From Orthonyx spaldingii (lineage: Eukaryota; Chordata; Aves; Passeriformes; Orthonychidae): DNA of 64,000 nucleotides. The notes below the pieces were generated by a model. The model had not been told where the DNA came from and ran no database searches. It was given only the letters and a program-made list of their open reading frames with translations. Positions 24,201 to 36,100 of the stretch are shown here, in pieces (the stretch's first letter is position 1; each line of letters opens with the position of its first letter). The DNA is taken from NCBI GenBank assembly GCA_013397795.1, contig VZTJ01000242.1, positions 786,419 to 850,418 of the forward strand, read 5' to 3'. The translations under genes and the position numbers were made by a program.

Positions 24201-27200
24201 TGTTGGCTATACTAGCATCCCTGGAGGCACTGCAGATGTCAGTATAGAATTTGATGACTTCCACAAGATCCTATTCAAACTTGTGTAGTCTTTATGTTAT
24301 TTCTGCTATCACAACTATGTGCATAAAGCTAGAGATTTCGGCCAGTCTCTCTCTGTTATAGCTCTTTAGAATTGCTTCAAAATATGTTATAATTTCCATT
24401 TTGGGATTTAGGAGAAATGGGATCTATGGCAAGGAGGGTACAGAAATATCCAATGCACCCTCCCTACAGTGTGGAAGTATGCTTGCAGCAAAGAAAGGTG
24501 TTTACATAAGGGAAGTGTAGAAGCATATATTTTACATGTTGAAAACCTACTGCTTTGAACTGTTGCTTTAGTAGAGAATTCTAGAAAAGCTGAACAGAGG
24601 TGATTGGTTTGAAGTTTAGTTCCTTCAAACAGATCAGTTTTTATCAGCCTATATAATCTTCATCAGGTTACAAGAAGAGTTGGTCCAAGCTGGAGATCAG
24701 TGATGGTAAAAACAAGTGATGCTGTTTGTACAATGGAAGGTGCTTTGGGGATGTTGCCATCAGTGATGCTTTAGATTATAAAAGATGGATCTTTGTGTTG
24801 TACACTAGTTACTGCATCTGCTTAGCAGACAGGATAATGGGAATAGGATCCCCATTAATGTGCTTGGCTATTCAGTGTCTATTGACTACTTGACTTACTG
24901 ACTGCCCACTTCATAACTGGGGCCGCAGGACAGACTCATAGAGGTGCTGTGGTTCAATCTCTTTAACACAAAAGAAAAATTAGGAAAGGACTTTATTACA
25001 AAGCAAGCTACTGAACTGAAGAAACCCTCTGCTCAGTTTGTGGAAATGGCCTAATCAACACAAGCTTCAAGGCCTCTTCCCACACATCATTTAAAATCTG
25101 ACTAAAAAAAAGCTTTCATATAAAAGATCCTGAAGCATGAGCACATTATTCTGCATACAGTAGCCACTGAAGTTCCATCTTCTCTCATGCTTCCCATCTC
25201 CTGCACACTGGAAGCCACTGGTCAGTGTCTAATGGATCAGAAAGCAAACATTGTTGGCATGTGAGATCCCAGAGCATGAGAGAGGTCAAAGGCCAGGACT
25301 TACACATGGGTGAGATCCAGGTTTTGCTGCAGGGAGGGTACTGCTCAGGGTGTGAACACTTGGCAAGCTGGACTGTCCTAACACTTCAGCAAAGGGTACT
25401 GTCCTGAAAGGGCTGCTGTGACAGTTGAATGACTTCCAACAAGGCATTGAAAGCTGGATTCCTAATATTCTTCTGATAAATGCTTTATTAGTCTGATTTA
25501 CTGTAGTGATATCAGAAGAAACAAAACAGTGGATCTCAACAGCACTCAGGGCTAACACAGATTAATAGCAATCCTTTACCTTTATGAGACTGCAGATGTC
25601 ACATATACAGCAGATACAAGTGCTGTCAGTATTCCTTCTATGAAGCTCTTGGAAATTATGCTGTGTGGGGGAGGTGAGGGGTGGAACACAGACCAAGAGC
25701 CCATCAGACAATTTGCATACTGAACTGGGGGAGAGGGGATAGGGCTGGAGGAATGCAGTTCAGAAACAGAGCAGGAGTAACCAAGAAAAACAGCTGAGAA
25801 AGCAGCTAGGCGATGTCAGATGGGAGAACATAGAGAGCAGTGATTTGCTCTGCCTTAGTAATAGATGAACTCTTGTTAGTGAAGGATAACTCTGACAACA
25901 CAAAAGAATAGAATTCTGGTTTGGACTCCAGAAGGTGTAAATCTGTGTGACCCTTTTGCCCAACTACCTTTGTGAAAATGTCTCTTAGGGACCTCTGCTT
26001 TGAGCCCAGTGCTTGCTGAGATCAAACACTTCCCTCAGAGGGTTGTCACAGGTGGCCTCTGCCTCCCTACCTAATGTCTGCAAAGCCTTGAACAGTTGAA
26101 AAGTCTGCTTTATTTCTACAGTCAACTGTCTTGAAAGATCTGGAAGGTGACAGAATCCAAATGCCATGAATCAGAACAGAACATTTTAAGGTAAAATATC
26201 AGTGTTCACATGCTGATGAATTGCCCATGCCGCATGGACATGGAAAAAGCACTAGTCCAAATGAACTTTGAAAACGAAACTATTCCTTCATCACTCAGAA
26301 CCTTCTAAGGAGCTTCATGTTCCAGCCTTTAGTGCTTGTCCTTCAATTGCCTGCTCAATTTAAGCATTTCCCATTCTCACAAATCTCCCCTCTGTGAGCT
26401 TTAGCAAGTTCCCTGTTTACCTTAATTTAGCTAATGCACAAGATATCCAAGGCTGACTATAGAACTGTCAGTAAGACGGTAGGACTTGACAGACTCTTTC
26501 ACTATTCCATTGGTTTCCTTCTGCTGGCATCCCTTTTTACTAGCAGTGTGTCCCATGCCCAAGGAAGCACTGTGAGGAGCAAGCTCTGGATGAGTTGGTT
26601 GATTCCCTAATAGCTGTCTGCTTGAAAAAGCAGTAAGTAGCAGAGTAGACCTAAAGTTAAATGCTGCTGAGGTCCCACTCAGTTGTTTCAGGGCAGGCAC
26701 CACAAGCAAATGTATGGGTAGCCCTGAGGAGGAAACCAGTGGGAAGTGGCTCAGATCCCTGCAATGTTTCCAGACCAGCAAAGGGTAATGTGTGCCCCTA
26801 GTGCAAACTCAATTGCATAGTGGTAGTTAGCAAAGAGTTGACAGACTGTGAACTTCTCCACTGGATGCAGGGCTTCTCAGCAGATGATCAGTACATGAAT
26901 ATCTCATGATAGAAAAGGTGTTTGTCACAGAGGTGTTTGTAACTGTCCCACTGCAGGTTAATCTATTGCATTGTCAAAGCCTACAAACAACTCAGACACA
27001 GTTCTCCAACGAAGGACTACTTGGCTCTAGAGGAGGAAATCAGCCATTCATACCTAAGCCTGACTCCAAATAGATCTGTCATTAGGATTGCAAATAGCAC
27101 CAGGGCTTGTGCCTTCAATTCCTGGATGCATAGGCAAACCTCCAAATGGGTCCTCATGTAGTTTTTTTTTCTCTGTCAATACCACACAGCTTTTACAACA

Positions 27201-30072
27201 TCAAGCTCCAGTTGTGAAGTGCATCCATGTGCTAGAAACATTTTGGGTGGGCAGATTTTGTGCATTCCTGCAAGCAGCTTGCTTTTTCCTAACCCACCTT
27301 ACCTGAAGAAAACAGAGATTTTTTTTTTCTGGGTGAATATCTTTTTGGAGGGTAAAAGTACACGTTAGAAGACTAAATCAGCCTGTTCTTCCACACTTAG
27401 AGAGTAAAAGAAGAGTGAAAGCCTGTCAATATATGCTTTCTGTTTGAGCCTGGCATTTTGACGCCTCTTTTGGCCAGTTCATATTAGATTAAATTAGGTA
27501 CCTTCCCAAGCAGCAATGATTCACAACTTTTTGCTCTGCCAGCTGGCATCCTTATGCTGAGGCAGTACCTCAGCTGGTCTCTCTGCATTCTCCATCTGGA
27601 TGCCTCATCAGCCACTTGTCATGGCTCAGTTTGAACTTTGCCTTCCTCTTCAGCCTTTTCCAAAGGCAGCACCCACTCCAGCAGGGTCTTAGCACACAGT
27701 CCCTCCTGCCATCTGCTCACTGAATGACTGGTGAATTGTCTCCAAATTCAGCCTGCTTCTCCAGTGCCTTGCTCCCCATAACAAAGCAGTTCTTTCCCTC
27801 AAGTGTAATAGTAAGGATCGTCTTTGTCAGCTGGCCTTGCACTGCTCTCCTTCTCTCTGGAGGGGAAGCACACTCATTACCCTCGCCTCTGAAGACCTTT
27901 CAGTCTGCAGATATCCATGTGCGGGTCTGTTAACTTCTCCCACCTGATTCCTCTGACTGGTACATTTTTTGGAAGAACAAAAAATTTGAAGATGTCAAAA
28001 CATTTTAAGTTGGGTTGAATTTGTTTTCAAATTTTATCTGACCATCTTACCACATGTCATCATTCTTGCAGCACTGGACTTTAACAGGAGTGCATGTGCT
28101 GTGACTGCAGCCAGCCACAGGTGTCCTGTGGTGCCACATGGCTGCGTAATTTTGTTAGTCACAGTGCACCACAGGCACATCAGTTCAAGAAGAAAGTATG
28201 AACTTCACTCAGTAAGGTGAGGAAACTGAAAGTTTATGGACCTGGACTGTTAACACCATCCTAGTAAACATTGCAACTTGGGGAAATTGGGCACAAAGCA
28301 GAATTTTTTTGTGGTTTTTACTTTCTTCCTTGGAAAATGTTGGCAAAATAGAAATTTAAAAGACAAATCACCATGCTGAAACCCACATTTTCATCTTAAA
28401 TTATTTGCAAGGAGAATTTATATCTAACTTCAACTTAGAGATGCCTCATAGCCACGCCTTGTGGTCTACACTTACACTGCTGCTTTTGAGAGGGCAAAAT
28501 GACTCCCAGACTTCCAAACAGTCATGTGTTTCCAAACACATGTGGTTTGTTTCTTTTGTTTTCTCATTTCTCTGCTGAAGGCTCCCTTGTCTCCAGTGAG
28601 CTCTGGAGTACGCCTTCTGCTACTAATCCTTCAAGATTTACTTTTCATCCCTCAGAACCTGTCACATCCCTCAAAACTTGTCATGGGCAACTTGGTCCAT
28701 TTCAGTTATCTTCTTTATGCAGTCTACTCATTCCTAAGTCTCTTTCTTCCCGAGAGTTCTCTTCCTTTCTATCCATACTTTAACAATTTGTATAAATTAC
28801 AAATTACTTTCTTATTCTGAGCTGCGGCTTTGCCTGTGTATTTTGCAGTATGAAGGGCATCCTTTTTTCATTATCTGACTCTTTTTTCTTCTCTCTATGC
28901 TTACACAACAATGTAAGTGCCTGAAAATCAGCAGCATTTCTGTTTTGATCAAATCATTCATCCAGTCACTCAGACTTGTTCATGCTGGATTGAGCACACA
29001 TAAAGGAGATTCCCTGTCCGAGCTGCTTTCTGAGGGTCTGGATAGCACTAAGTAACCTGTGGTGCCTTCCACCCTGCTGCAGCTGAACAAGACACTCAGT
29101 TTCTTAGGTCCTTTCCCTACAGATTCTTTGCAGGCATTCCTGTTCCAAGGACATGTGTACTAAACACCTGAGGAGGGAACATGCATTAACCCCTAAAGGA
29201 TCATGAGATCAGGTTATTTAACTTCTGTGATTAAGAGTAACACTCTGTTGCAGAGGGCTTGGCCTGTAATAGCACCTAGTCGTTTTTTCTTTATTCTGCT
29301 CCTCCATTTCCACACTAGCATACTGACATAGGAGACTGCACTCACAAGGAAGACAAAAAGTTAGAAGAATTGATGTTTTAAGCCGACTTGACTGTCAGGA
29401 AAGGATTTAACATGCTTTGTTGCTCCTGTCAGATGGCAATAATAAGTCTATTTGCCTTATTCATTCAGAATACTGTCAAGCAGTTCTATCACTTGATGCT
29501 GTGCTTATTTCAAGGTTCATACGGTTTGTGGTAGAGGTGTTAAAACCATACAACATCCATATCCATCACATGAAGAATCAATCCTCAGCCAAGAAACTGA
29601 AGCTATTTCACTTCTGTGTATTCTGACAGACTCACTCAGGTGATCACCAGGCGACTGCTAAAGCAGCTGCTTTAGCAGGATGAGAGTTCTTAACCCTTGG
29701 GTGAAGGGCTGAGTGAATGCTCCCCCTGCCCCATGATGGCTGTCCTGTGTCTTGCCTTCCCTCTCTCTCCTGCACTCTTGCACATTCCCCCGAGGCAGGG
29801 GTGTGGGTGACTGGAAATGTGAAGTCACTTGATAGGATGCTGCCCGGCTCCCTTTGCTCTGCACGGCATAAGCTCTCCTTGCCTAGTGGTAGTGAAAGCA
29901 GCTCTGCAAGGCTTTGCTCTGCTCAGCAGGCTGCAGAGTTTGCTGCAGATGCAAAACCGAAATCCATCCTTCTACTGCCTACTTACCGTCAGGAGGATTA
30001 CATGTCTTCTTGCCTCTTGTGTCTTTCCCCAAACCTCTGTTCTCAAAAGGAAGCTCTATTCTGCTGCTAGCA

Positions 30073-30151
30073 ATGCATCCTGAGAGGTGGCTATGTTGGT
30101 GTTGCCCTGCTTTCTGTGTGTGGGCATTCGTGTTCACATCCTTGATTAAAG
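30073..30151 (+). CDS. CHRNA6: CHRNA6 coding exon 1 (signal peptide)
   Basis: The exon holds ATG at 30073 and 26 codons plus one base, ending AAAG|GTAGGC. The G joins AT of exon 2 to make Asp27. The signal peptide MHPERWLCWCCPAFCVWAF is unusually rich in Cys and Trp. The exon is too short to find by ORF length and was located by phase and resemblance to the human leader. Confidence 0.9.
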
Positions 30152-33100
30152 GTAGGCTCTCTTTGATACCAGTTTCTAGAATATTTTCTAGGCACTGTCT
30201 CTGCTTCTGTTTTCTTGAATAAATTCAATGTAAAGCTTCTACCAGCTATTTCTAACCTGAAATCTGTAACATTTCAACAGTATTTTAAAAGAGCTAAAGC
30301 AGTACTAGTTTTCTAACATAAAATTCTTCCTTTTTGTTTGATAACTAATCGAAGAACTGTTTCTAGAAAACAATAAAAATGGAATAGGAGTCCTAGTAAT
30401 TTTGTCTGGTGCTTGAATTTGCAAGTGCTTAAATAATGCAGGCTATGGATGTGCGTGGTCAGTACTCACACTTTCAAAAGTGAAAACCTGATCTATTGTT
30501 GTTCACTGTTGTTTGTGATTTGTGTTTAAATATGCTGCAGTGTTTCTGTGCACAACTCTCACTGAGTTTAGCAGGATTTTTACTTTTAGGACACACATCT
30601 GTTTTGAAAGTCTCACTTCTGCAGATGACCAAGATGTGTATTAAATATAGTGTCTGTGTTAGCAAGGCATAAGATATTGTCTTAAAGCAGCACCATGAGA
30701 TAAGACTTAAATACTTGTCTGGTTTTGTTACTTTATTTTAGAGCTTTTGTCTATTAAGGAGCCAGTGGGAAAATTTCAAATGAAACATGATTTTAGACTC
30801 ATTGACTTTAGCCATGCGACTTCATGTTCCCACAGTAGTGTACTTCTAGTCACAGTGCTACGGGTGGTGATGATGAAATCTGAAAAGAAAATTAGTAGTT
30901 ATTTTTTGAATGGAACAATACATGATATAAAAGCATCCAAACTTTATAGACATTCATGTAACTTCTCTGAATGATGCTGAAATGATGGAAAAAAGAAATC
31001 AAGTTTTCGAATTTTTAGGACTTTCTTTCAATACGTTTAGGTGACCAGTAGCCAACACTTCCGCTTGCAGTTATGATAATCCCCTGCAATTTCAGGATGC
31101 TTTGTATCACCTTAGTGGCAAAATCTCTTTTTTAAGAACAGAGGAAGGGCAGTCTGAGCATGAAAGTGCAGCATACTGAGACCAAGTGTCTCCCTGCAGG
31201 ACATCTCTGTATCCACAGTCCCTTGTGTTCACTGAAGGATATGTAAATTGCAAATTTGTGTTCTATGCTGTGCCAGAGACCATGCTGCATGACATAAACC
31301 CGTTCTATGTTTAATATTTGCAATCATAAAGGCTTATCATGGTTGCTTGTCTGATGTCTTCTAGTACAGTCTGGGACTAATGCAAAAAACTTGCAGCACT
31401 AAATCTGAAAACAAATTTTTCCTCAGTTGTATCAGTAACATCTTTGGGATCATCATAAAGCTTTGATAACACAACTGTGCACAACATGAGAAGGAAGTTC
31501 TAGATCTTGCCCTATAAAGTATTTTAAGTGCTGAGTTGTAGTAATTCATTGTAATAGCAAAATTATTCAAGAAAATTGGTCTTCTGAGATGATATTACCA
31601 GAGCCAATATTATTTAATATTTTCCTTTTGAAATCAAAGTGTGTGTGTAGCCTTTAACACTGTGAAAATAACTGTTTCAGGTTTGGACTATGTGTAACAG
31701 GTTAAGAGCATTCTTCTTAATTCTGCAGTGAGTCAGCTCAGTGCCCATCACATACCTTGTTTCTTCTAAGCCACAGGGTCTGTTCTTCATTTATGAGGGG
31801 TTACAGCTGTGATCTGCTTGTTCCCAAAGAATAATTCTCTACTATACAGATGCATGCTATTCTATAAGAAATGTTAATATTTCCACTTTTTTCTTTTTCA
31901 TAGAACTTAATAAATTATCTTTCTTTGAAGAAAAATTGTGCTATCTAAAGAGAGGAAATATCAAACATGAGGATAAAATGCAGTCATAGTGTTTAAGATT
32001 AGGAGGCATCATTGTAGTCACCTAATTACCTGATAGAGATTTTGACACAGTAGTGCAGCTTCAAGCTTTTAATTTCTAAGTATCTGTGCTTTTCATAAAC
32101 ACCCTGTTTTACCAGGAAGACTCACAAAGATTAAATCTATCACATTTCTACTTCTATGTCACACCGCCTTATTCTGCTTTGGTGTGATACCAGGGTGGGC
32201 CAAATGGTGGCCCACAGGCCAAATCCAGTTTAGGAGACACAACCATTGAAGCCATTACTTTACTTTTTGAGGAAACAAGGAGTAGCCAGACTCTGTAGGA
32301 GGATGCTTTCAACTGACAGCATACTTGCAACCCTCTCCTCTCTGTGCTCTGGTGGCTTTAAGCATGGTCACAAGAATTGGATCCAGAAATATAGCACAGA
32401 CTAATATGTTATCCAACACCTTCTTTTCCTTTTTCTTACCTCTGGCTTAGCTGTTCTTTATGTTTACCAACACAGATACCCCAGCCTGCGAATCAGAGGA
32501 ACGGTTATTTCACAAACTCTTCTCCCAGTACAACCAGTTCATTAGGCCAGTGGAAAATGTGTCTGATCCTGTCACAGTGTATTTTGAACTGGCCATTACC
32601 CAGCTTACAAATGTGGTAAGACTCACTACAGAATAGTGCTGAGCTTTGGGGATGGTTGTAAACACATACAAATTGCTGAAGCAGGAGATATAATTGTGAT
32701 GGCTGCATGCACCCACTACTCTCCTCCTGGAATTTCATGTGTGTCTAAGTGCACATGCTGTTCTTTCGTTTAGACAAGTTGTTCCAGTTGCTTGAACAAG
32801 CAGTTTGAATGACACGGATTCATTTGCTTACTCTGTAGCATCAAACCCTTCTGCTTCAGGTAGCAGGTCTCCAGAGCCCAGGGCAGAAGTACTGAAGGTT
32901 CCAGCCCGCTCTTCACAGGACTAGCCCACTCCAGAGACACCTGGCATGTCCATGTTGTGTGTAGCATGCGACCAGTTCTCCTGTGGGGCAACTGTCATTT
33001 CCCAGTGGTCCTGAGGGGAAAAACCTTCTCCTTTTTTTGCATGCTTTTTTTTTAGTCTATTTGTTTCAAAATGACATAAGGGAAAAGTGGTGTGTTTTAA

Positions 33101-36100
33101 AGCGTGGAGATGGGGATGACTGTTGTATGTTTTGGAATGCGAACGAGTGTGGGACAAACACGCTGGGCAGGACAGAGGCAATGTGGAAGAAACAAAGCAT
33201 CACCTTTCTGATTCATGACTGATTGGCAACTGCAATAAGTGACTATAAAAAGAAGGACTCTGTGTAAGTGTTACCTAATTTAGTGCTGGTTGAGTGCATC
33301 TGCTCTAGAGGCTTGCATAGAAATTCAAGAACACTGTGATACAGATGCCATTTTCCTTGAATCTTGATCAGTTCTGTACTGTGTAATCAGAGCTTTTTGA
33401 ACACTGAATCCAACAAAATGCACAGCCACAAGAAGAACATTATTGCTCTGGTACAGGTCAGAGCAATTCTAGGTTGTGTGCTCTCCAGATATTCAAGCTC
33501 CTGGCAAAACAGTGCAGCTTTCTGTATGTCTAATATTTATGGAGTATGATTTTTCAGTAAAGCTTTATTAATTTTTCAGTAGGGTTGCAAACGACTGTGT
33601 ACAATGTGTAAACATCTTGAAAGATGCTAGAAAAAAATCTGGTATCAGTTAATGTGGAATTATATTTTCCAGTTTTATGGGCTGTGTTTTTGGCCATCTC
33701 AGGATACTATAACTAGTTTTGCCTGTGTTTCTTTATAGGATGAAGTCAATCAGATTATGGAAACAAATTTGTGGCTAAGACACGTAAGTGACTATGTTGC
33801 ATTTCTCATGCATTTTGCATGAAAATGATGAAATGTATGTTACCTTGTGAGTTGCATCTCTAGAATAAGTTCTTATTTGGTAACAAGGACTTTAAAAGAT
33901 GAATAAGGGGAAGATCCGCCATTGAAAAAGTAATTCCTTCATTCTTTTTACCTAGAAGTTACATCTTCCTTCTTTCCTGTGGGATATATTCTTCTCCAAC
34001 TTCATTATGATTGGTTTTCTTCTGGAAAAATCTAGCTGGATATACTCCTTAAAGAGTGATTAAATATGCAACTGTGCAGTCCTAGGTCATCTCCACCAGA
34101 ACACTTGTTAGCAAAAGGAATATGCCTCCATTATTCCTGGTAGTTTTAGTGTTTTTGCATAGGTAAAAATCCTTAGAGGACCTAAACTGCTGAGAAAATA
34201 TAGGTAACCTGCACCATTTTTTTCAGGCACTGATAGTGGTCCACACAAAGTTTTCTGTAAAAGATACTGTACTTACAATAGGTGAGAGACTGTGGAACAT
34301 GGCCCCATGGCACAGTAATAGACAGCAATGCAAGAGAGCTGCTGTGCAGCCCTTGCTGCCCTGACCTGGTATTTAACTGCTCCTGTGGAACCAATACTGT
34401 CTTCTGGCAGCAGCTGTCTGTCCATGTGCATGTGTGCCTCCTTGCTCGTGAGGGTGCTGGTCTCCTCTGGTGCTGGTCTCCTCTGGTGCTGGCCTCCTCT
34501 AACCTGTGGGGTGCTGCAGCAAGGCCCCTATTTTCTCCCCCCAGGGCAGAGGTAATCTTTCACAGACAAGGCTCTTTACTGATGTCGCAAGACAGAGGAG
34601 AGATCCCAGCATGCCAACAGTTCCTAACAATTGGCACCCCATACCCTCACAAAGAACGGAGTAGCAATCAGTGGGAGAGGCACTATTCACACAGGTCCGG
34701 TGTTTCACCAGGTCATGATCTTTTGGACAATTGTCCCCTTCTCCACGTGCTACACTTTTATCATAGTCTATCATATTACAGAAAGATCTGAGAAACAGAT
34801 ATTTGTTGATAATTTAAAGTTTTAAAATCCTTGTCCATTCTTCTTCCAGATATGGAATGACTACAAACTGCGATGGGATCCCAGACAATATGATGGCATT
34901 GAATTTGTTCGGGTACCAGCAGATAAAATTTGGAAACCAGATATTGTCTTGTATAATAAGTATGATGATTTGTTTTACTCATTTGATTCGACTTTTTCTC
35001 TCAAAAATATCCCCTTGCAGCACCCATGAAATGGCCCATTACATTTTACTTTCACTGTAATTTTTTTTCTTTGCCTCATTTGTCTTTCCAGTGCTGTGGG
35101 AGATTTTCAAGTTGAAGGCAAGACTAAAGCCCTCCTTCGCTATGATGGAATGATCACCTGGACCCCACCAGCTATTTTTAAAAGCTCCTGTCCTATGGAC
35201 ATTACCTTTTTCCCATTTGATCATCAGAACTGTTCACTCAAATTTGGCTCATGGACCTATGACAAAGCCAAAATTGATCTTCTGATCATTGGATCCAAAG
35301 TAGATATGAATGACTTTTGGGAAAATAGTGAATGGGAAATAGTTGATGCTTCTGGCTACAAACATGATATCAAATATAACTGTTGTGAAGAGATCTACAC
35401 AGATATAACATATTCCTTTTATATTCGAAGGTTGCCAATGTTTTATACCATAAATCTGATCATTCCCTGTCTTTTCATCTCATTCCTGACTGTGTTAGTT
35501 TTTTACCTGCCATCTGACTGTGGTGAGAAAGTTACTCTTTGCATCTCCGTGCTTCTTTCTTTGACTGTATTTTTACTGGTCATCACAGAAACAATCCCAT
35601 CCACCTCTTTAGTAATTCCCCTAGTAGGCGAATATTTACTCTTCACAATGATATTTGTGACTCTGTCAATTGTCATCACAGTGTTTGTCCTCAATATACA
35701 TTACAGGACTCCAACCACACACACAATGCCCAAATGGGTAAAAACCGTCTTTCTTAGCCTGCTCCCCAAAGTCCTGTTGATGCAGAGGCCACTAGACCAG
35801 CAGAAAAAAAACACCTCCAGAAAACACAAGAAAGTATCAGACAGGAAGTTGGGCAAGTCAAAGCACAGCAAACACAAAGACACCAAATTGCAGAAGGAGC
35901 AGCGGTGCAGTCACTGTGATAAGGCAACTGAACCCTCTACCACCAAAAGACGGCTGAGCCATCAGTCACTGAAGAGTATGGCAGAGCACATAGAGTACTC
36001 CCCAGAGGTGAAGGATGTCATTAGCAACGTCCAGTTCATCGCAGAGAACATGAGGTCTCAAAATGAAACCAAAGAGGTAAGGGAGGTAACCATCCTATTG

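Larger units (their letters stand above)
8409..30072. other. Gene-poor interval between IDUA and CHRNA6
   Basis: About 21.7 kb of AT-rich sequence. No reading frame here shows a family signature plus splice sites, and all frames are below about 125 codons. Recognisable content is the TG microsatellite, the 14.4-kb CR1 fragment and the CRE/CCAAT pair, listed separately. Upstream regulatory elements of CHRNA6 would be expected here but cannot be delimited by eye. Confidence 0.7.

Noticed and set aside
29717..30222. Plus-strand frames of 84-117 codons overlapping CHRNA6 exon 1
   Set aside because: They are in other frames or extend upstream without signature. Only the frame starting at 30073 fits the exon 2 phase and the alpha-6 leader.
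34282..34791. 169-codon plus-strand frame in CHRNA6 intron 3
   Set aside because: It includes the 16-bp minisatellite and has no recognisable domain. The real exon 4 begins just after it at 34850 with correct phase.
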